64,000 nt of DNA from CAVSRC01 sp963781775 (lineage in GTDB: Bacteria; Pseudomonadota; Alphaproteobacteria; Rhizobiales; Kaistiaceae), in NCBI GenBank assembly GCA_963781775.1, contig CAWAHE010000005.1, positions 1 to 64,000 on the forward strand. The letters run 5' to 3'. Position numbers and translations under genes: made by a program. This document shows, in pieces, positions 62,344 to 64,000 of the stretch (its first letter is position 1; each line of letters starts with the position of its first letter). Under the pieces are notes generated by a model. It was not told the origin of the DNA. It saw only the letters and a list, made by a program, of their open reading frames with translations, and ran no database searches.

Positions 62344-63522
62344 TTACTTCGCACCGTGCAGCGGATCCTTCACGTTCGGGATCTGGTCGATGATGACGTT
62401 CTGGAGCTTGCCATCGACGTCCTTCACTTCGCGGATATAGACGGTCTGCACGACGTCGCGGGTCTCCGGGTCGATGGACATCGGCCCGCGCGGGCTGTCC
62501 CACGACATGCCCTTCGCGGCTTCCACCAGCGCATCGCCGTCGGCATTGCCGTTCGTCTTCTTCAGCGCCTCGTAGATGAGGTGCATGCCGTCATAGCCGC
62601 CGACCGAGAAGAGATCGGGGGTCCGGCCGTTGTTGGCGTCTCCGAAGGCCTTGACGAAGGCAACGTTAATCGGGTCGTCACGCTCGAGCGTGTAGTGGAA
62701 GGTCGTGATGATGCCCTTCGCGTTGGCGCCCATGCTCTCGATCGCTTCAGGCTGGGTGAGTTCGCCCTGACCGAACACCTTGACGGCGGGCGGCAGCAGG
62801 CCCTTGTCCGCAAGCGCCTTGCCGATCGCCGCCGGCTGGGCGCCGCCGGGAATGAAGATGTAGACGGCCTGCGGATTGGCGTCCTTCACGCGCTGCACGA
62901 AAGCGGAGAAATCCGGGTTGGCGACCGGTGTGCGGTCCGATCCGACGATCGTTCCGCCGGCGGCGGTGAAGGTCTTGGAGAACGAGGCCTCGGCGTCCTT
63001 GCCGGGACCGTAGTCGGAGACGAGCGTGTAGACGTTCTTCGCGCCGCCCTTCTCGTAGGCCCAGGTGCCGAACGCGCTATTGACCTGCGGGATCGTCAGC
63101 GAGGTGCGCACGATGTAGGGCGATTGCTCGGTGATGATGGAGGTGGCCGCGTTCATCACGACCATCAGCTTCTTGCCCTGCTTCGACATTTCCGCAGCGC
63201 CGAGCGCTTCGGGCGTCAGGGCGAAGCCGGCGAGAATGTCGACCTTGTCGCGCACGATCAATTCCTGCGCGAGACGCTTGGCGACGTCTGGCGCCGGACC
63301 GCCGGTGTCCTTGCGGATGATCTCGATCTTCTTGCCGGCAACCGTGTCGCCGTTCTGCGCCATGTAGAGCTTGATGCCGGCATCGAGCTGGTTGGCAGCG
63401 TCCGCGAACGGACCCGAGTAGGGCAGGATCACGCCGATCTTGACGGTGTCCTGCGCCATTGCGCCCATCGACCAGGTCAACCCCAGTCCAAGCGCCGCAA
63501 TGACTGCTTTGCTCTTCAACAT
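62344..63522 (-). CDS. LIV-type periplasmic substrate-binding protein
   Basis: Binding protein of the Peripla_BP_6 family, 392 residues, first gene of the LIV-type operon. A signal peptide covers residues 1-23 (LGLTWSMGAMAQDT). The mature start VKIGVILPYSGPFADAANQL and DKVDILAGFALTPEALGAAE are typical; similar proteins bind amino acids, amides or aromatic acids. ATG 63522 has GGGAGGG about 10 nt upstream and is preferred over a TTG two codons earlier. The gene is divergent from a second binding protein that starts at 63861. Confidence 0.92.
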   Translation of the reverse strand: MLKSKAVIAALGLGLTWSMGAMAQDTVKIGVILPYSGPFADAANQLDAGIKLYMAQNGDTVAGKKIEIIRKDTGGPAPDVAKRLAQELIVRDKVDILAGFALTPEALGAAEMSKQGKKLMVVMNAATSIITEQSPYIVRTSLTIPQVNSAFGTWAYEKGGAKNVYTLVSDYGPGKDAEASFSKTFTAAGGTIVGSDRTPVANPDFSAFVQRVKDANPQAVYIFIPGGAQPAAIGKALADKGLLPPAVKVFGQGELTQPEAIESMGANAKGIITTFHYTLERDDPINVAFVKAFGDANNGRTPDLFSVGGYDGMHLIYEALKKTNGNADGDALVEAAKGMSWDSPRGPMSIDPETRDVVQTVYIREVKDVDGKLQNVIIDQIPNVKDPLHGAK

Positions 63523-63860
63523 AATCAAGAACCCTCCCTTTTGTCGTTCGTCCCCTATGCAGACTCATACACAGAACAAGGTCATGCGCGAAGGCTTGCC
63601 ATCGTATCGCGCGGGCGTCTGTGCACCCATTTTTGCGGGCGCGCAGCCGCCCTCACGCCGACTATAACACCCGCCCAACGGGTCGCATAACGAACAGAAG
63701 TTCGATTATCGAACAGATTTTCGCCGGATTTCCGCCAATGAGCGTTTGTTGTCAAACAAAACACTAACGCAGGCGAGGCTTTTCCGTCAGACTTCCCACC
63801 ATGGCAGACGGCTGTCCGGGAGGGATGTTCGCCGCGCCAGCTCCAGGGAGGAGATTCACG
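63523..63860. other. 338-nt region between two divergent LIV-type binding protein genes
   Basis: No gene is seen. The AT-rich part 63658-63770 carries an IclR-like palindrome at 63700-63714 with a further half-site at 63691-63697, and a hairpin GTTTG / CAAAC at 63744-63757. Both flanking genes are transporter binding proteins, so this is most likely a shared regulatory region. Confidence 0.5.
63700..63714. promoter_or_regulatory. palindromic operator, IclR/PcaU-like
   Basis: GTTCGATTATCGAAC is a perfect 15-bp dyad (7-1-7). The upstream CGAAC at 63691-63695 pairs with the same GTTCG, so three half-sites lie in a row, with CGAACAG repeated at 63691 and 63710. IclR-family regulators such as PcaU/PcaR bind very similar sites (GTTCGAT...ATCG.AC), which is recalled knowledge; no IclR gene is in the window. 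Confidence 0.6.
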
Positions 63861-64000
63861 ATGGTCAGATTCGCTTCGACGATGGCGGCGGCGGTTGTCG
63901 CCGGCCTGCTGATGGGCGGCGCCGCGCTCGCCCAGGACAAGATCAAGATCGGCTACGCCGTGTCGCTGTCCGGGCCCAACGCGGCCGGCGCCAGCATCAC
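63861..64000 (+). CDS. LIV-type periplasmic substrate-binding protein (3' end outside window)
   Basis: Only the first 46 codons are visible. MVRFASTMAAAVVAGLLMGG followed by GAALAQDK is a signal peptide, and KIKIGYAVSLSGPNAAGASI is the usual start of a Peripla_BP_6 mature protein. GGGAGGAG lies 7 nt before ATG 63861. The divergent arrangement with the liv operon suggests a second LIV-type transporter to the right. Confidence 0.88.
   Translation, partial: MVRFASTMAAAVVAGLLMGGAALAQDKIKIGYAVSLSGPNAAGASI

Overview
The window reads as chromosomal DNA of a high-GC alphaproteobacterium, most likely of the order Hyphomicrobiales (Rhizobiales). Two gene orders support this: dnaA next to rpsT, an enoyl-CoA hydratase, mutM, ubiE, ubiB, coaBC and dut; and irr followed by fabA, fabB and fabI. 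I cannot name a genus. I see no phage, insertion sequence, CRISPR array or plasmid functions, and the region is densely coding with many 4-nt start/stop overlaps.

Layout. 1-9440: a purine uptake and salvage block: a LacI-type regulator, a polyamine/family-1 type ABC transporter (binding protein, two permeases, ATPase), a nucleoside hydrolase and an adenine deaminase in one run, with an M20 amidohydrolase on the opposite strand and a phosphoribosyltransferase beyond it. 9566-9642: tRNA-Arg(CCG). 9849-17368: a Kef-type antiporter, an SDR, then a GNAT, a RimK-like ATP-grasp ligase and two tandem MFS exporters. 17455-23344: a small secreted protein, an ABC-2 type exporter, a DUF4034-like protein, a GNAT, a small membrane protein and a sugar/nucleoside kinase. 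23345-23966: a repeat-rich gap.

23967-35818 is the replication and housekeeping core: dnaN, dnaA (coupled to a rhodanese gene), rpsT, enoyl-CoA hydratase and mutM on the minus strand; ubiE, ubiB (apparently frameshifted), a Gre-like factor, coaBC fused to a helix-turn-helix domain, dut and cysK on the plus strand. 35828-41723 holds mixed metabolic and regulatory genes, including a second LacI regulator with three operator-like palindromes in front of it. 42194-45673 carries irr and the fabA-fabB-fabI fatty acid operon. 45689-50109: a GNAT plus its HTH-cupin regulator, an NCS2 nucleobase permease, a CPBP protease and an Acg-like flavoprotein. 50326-58735: lepA, a GGDEF-EAL protein, trehalose synthesis (otsB, otsA), two SpoIIAA-like paralogs and an alcohol dehydrogenase. 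58960-64000: a complete LIV-type ABC transporter operon, with the start of a second LIV-type binding protein divergent from it.

The parts most worth a second look are the HTH-CoaBC fusion, the GNAT/ATP-grasp/double-exporter cassette, the ubiB frameshift, the rhodanese-dnaA coupling, the triple LacI operator at 39541-39631 and the IclR-like palindrome at 63700-63714. All calls rest on reading motifs and gene order by eye; no database search was run.
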